Notes under the pieces: generated by a model
Database searches by the model: none
What the model was told of the DNA's origin: nothing
What the model saw: the letters and a program-made list of their open reading frames with translations, nothing else
In this document: piece by piece, positions 4,885 to 5,848 of the stretch
Layout: every line of letters starts with the position of its first letter
Numbering within the stretch: position 1 is the stretch's first letter
Program-made: the position numbers and the translations under genes
DNA from: an uncultured Clostridia bacterium
GTDB taxonomy: Bacteria > Bacillota > Clostridia > Oscillospirales > Acutalibacteraceae
Assembly: GCA_958445555.1 (NCBI GenBank)
Contig: CAUCSW010000050.1
Span: forward strand, 1-5,848
Direction: 5' to 3'
Length of the DNA stretch: 5,848 bases

Positions 4885-5694
4885 ATGGAAATAAGACTCA
4901 AAGTACTGATTGCGGACGACAACAGCGAATTTGCCCGCGAATGTGCAAAGACTCTGAGGAACAAAGACATGGATGTTCGCCTCTGTTCGAAAAACGGAAA
5001 CATTCTGTTGTCGGAGATTGGTATATGCTCACCGGATGTTGTGCTCGCCGACATTTTTATGAGCGGCACCGACATGCTCGGCGTGCTTGAAAAGCTGAAG
5101 AACACTGAACTGAACAAAAGGCCGCTTATTATGGCAATATCCGGCTTCAGCAACCCCAAGCTTGAGAGTCAGGTGCTGTCAGCCGGTGCGTCGTATATTT
5201 TCCTGAAGCCGTTTGACTTTGATACCATGGCGGACAGGATCGTTTCCATCTGCGGCGCCGAGAGAGAGGCGGCTGTTCTCCCTCCGTTAAAGAAGAAAGC
5301 TACGCTCGTTGAAGAAAAGAACAGCGAGGCAAACGGTCCCCGAACACTTGAGATAATGGTCACCGAAATAATTCATCAGATCGGTGTTCCGGCACATATT
5401 AAAGGATACAACTTCCTCAGAGAAGCCATCATAATGACAGTCAAGGACCATGAGGCTATCAACCAGGTCACCAAATTTCTTTACCCTACCGTTGCCAAAA
5501 AATACCAAACGACTCCGTCGAGGGTAGAGCGTGCTATCCGTCATGCCATTGAGGTTGCATGGGATCGCGGAGATGTCGATGTCTTGTATTCATATTTCGG
5601 TTATACTATTCAGAATAGCCGCGGTAAGCCGACCAATTCGGAATTTATAGCCATGATTGCGGATAAGATCTCTTTGAGAGTAAAGATAGCATAA
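4885..5694 (+). CDS. spo0A: Sporulation master response regulator Spo0A
   Basis: Spo0A is the phosphorylation-controlled transcription factor that commits the cell to sporulation and, in Clostridia, often to solvent or stationary-phase responses. The receiver domain (1-124) has the acidic pair D11-D12, phospho-acceptor D56 in VVLADIFM, S86 in MAISGF and K108 in FLKPFD. A charged linker follows (about 125-153). The C-terminal DNA-binding domain has the near-invariant stretches [15 protein letters not shown] (161-175), [15 protein letters not shown] (212-226) and [14 protein letters not shown] (248-261). Its 269 residues compare with 267 in B. subtilis. The ATG at 4885 is chosen because it gives the normal N-terminus [13 protein letters not shown] and has AAGGAG at 4869-4874. 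A GTG at 4861 would add eight Arg-rich residues and absorb the ribosome binding site. Unusual points: Ser60 replaces the Pro that normally follows the DxxM motif, and the gene follows rqcH instead of spoIVB. No terminator with a T-run is seen directly after it. Confidence 0.98.
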   Translation: MEIRLKVLIADDNSEFARECAKTLRNKDMDVRLCSKNGNILLSEIGICSPDVVLADIFMSGTDMLGVLEKLKNTELNKRPLIMAISGFSNPKLESQVLSAGASYIFLKPFDFDTMADRIVSICGAEREAAVLPPLKKKATLVEEKNSEANGPRTLEIMVTEIIHQIGVPAHIKGYNFLREAIIMTVKDHEAINQVTKFLYPTVAKKYQTTPSRVERAIRHAIEVAWDRGDVDVLYSYFGYTIQNSRGKPTNSEFIAMIADKISLRVKIA

Positions 5695-5713
5695 GCTGAC
5701 GAGAAAATGAACC

Positions 5714-5844
5714 GCTGTCGGTTTTGACCGGATGATTTTCACCCATGCTGCGTTAAAGCCCTTGTAAATACGACAGTATTCCCTGCGGGCTTTGCCTTGC
5801 CTGAGCAAAAATCATCTCTGTCAAAACTGCTTGCATCTGACAGC
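5714..5844. repeat. Nested long inverted repeat downstream of spo0A (MITE-like or structured RNA)
   Basis: Four collinear arm pairs close on each other: GCTGTC 5714-5719 with GACAGC 5839-5844; GTTTTGAC 5721-5728 with GTCAAAAC 5820-5827; GATGATTTT 5731-5739 with AAAATCATC 5808-5816; and TGCT 5746-5749 with AGCA 5804-5807. Inside lie AAAGCCC 5755-5761 with GGGCTTT 5787-5793, and AATAC 5767-5771 with GTATT 5776-5780. This gives about 39 perfect pairs in a 131-bp rod with small internal loops and an 11-base bulge on the right arm. There is no open frame inside and no T-run after the inner stem. The layout fits a miniature inverted-repeat transposable element. It also fits a rod-like non-coding RNA, or a long 3' hairpin on the spo0A transcript. 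The window ends 4 bases later, so flanking duplications cannot be judged. Confidence 0.65.
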
Positions 5845-5848
5845 AGAC

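Noticed and set aside
5590..5808. 72-codon open frame antisense to the spo0A end and the inverted repeat
   Set aside because: It overlaps the near-invariant C-terminus of Spo0A and the stem-loop arms, with no domain or ribosome binding site support.
1..5848. CRISPR arrays, tRNA or rRNA genes, insertion sequences
   Set aside because: No regularly spaced direct repeats, no recognisable tRNA or rRNA motifs and no transposase frame were seen on either strand.

Overview
The window suggests an endospore-forming member of the Firmicutes, most likely class Clostridia and possibly an Oscillospiraceae/Ruminococcaceae-type gut lineage. The evidence is a full-length Spo0A, the ybaB-recR pair, a DUF1858 redox-disulfide protein, a Gram-positive-type TrmK, an RqcH/FbpA-type NFACT protein, strong AGGAG-type ribosome binding sites, and a moderate base composition. 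Family placement is inference; the sporulating Firmicute assignment is firm. All real genes read on the + strand.

Layout. Positions 1-156 hold the 3' end of an unidentified gene. A sigma-A-type promoter (153-181) overlaps its stop codon and should drive ybaB (265-603) and recR (630-1229), a conserved recombination/nucleoid pair. After a 125-bp gap comes a second tight cluster. It contains a 64-residue CxxC protein (DUF1858, 1355-1549), trmK (1549-2232, sharing one base with the previous stop) and rqcH (2222-3952, overlapping trmK by 11 bp). These link tRNA modification to rescue of stalled ribosomes. A Rho-independent terminator (4045-4080) closes the cluster.

The roughly 900-bp stretch from 3953 to 4884 has no convincing gene but is rich in signals. 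These are the terminator, a very GC-rich 19-bp hairpin (4269-4313), and an AT-rich control region. The control region carries a perfect Spo0A box on the minus strand (4524-4532), several TGTGA/TCACA half-sites arranged as dyads (4464-4480, 4591-4615), and an extended -10 promoter (4626-4654). A leader of about 220 nt follows, with several hairpins and mutually exclusive pairings. Then comes spo0A (4885-5694), the master regulator of sporulation. Its promoter region looks autoregulated and multi-input.

Downstream of spo0A, 5714-5844 forms a long nested inverted repeat of about 39 potential base pairs. It resembles a miniature inverted-repeat element or a rod-like structured RNA, and it runs up to the window edge. 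The items most worth following up are this nested repeat, the spo0A leader and operator array, and the unusual genomic position of spo0A next to rqcH rather than spoIVB.
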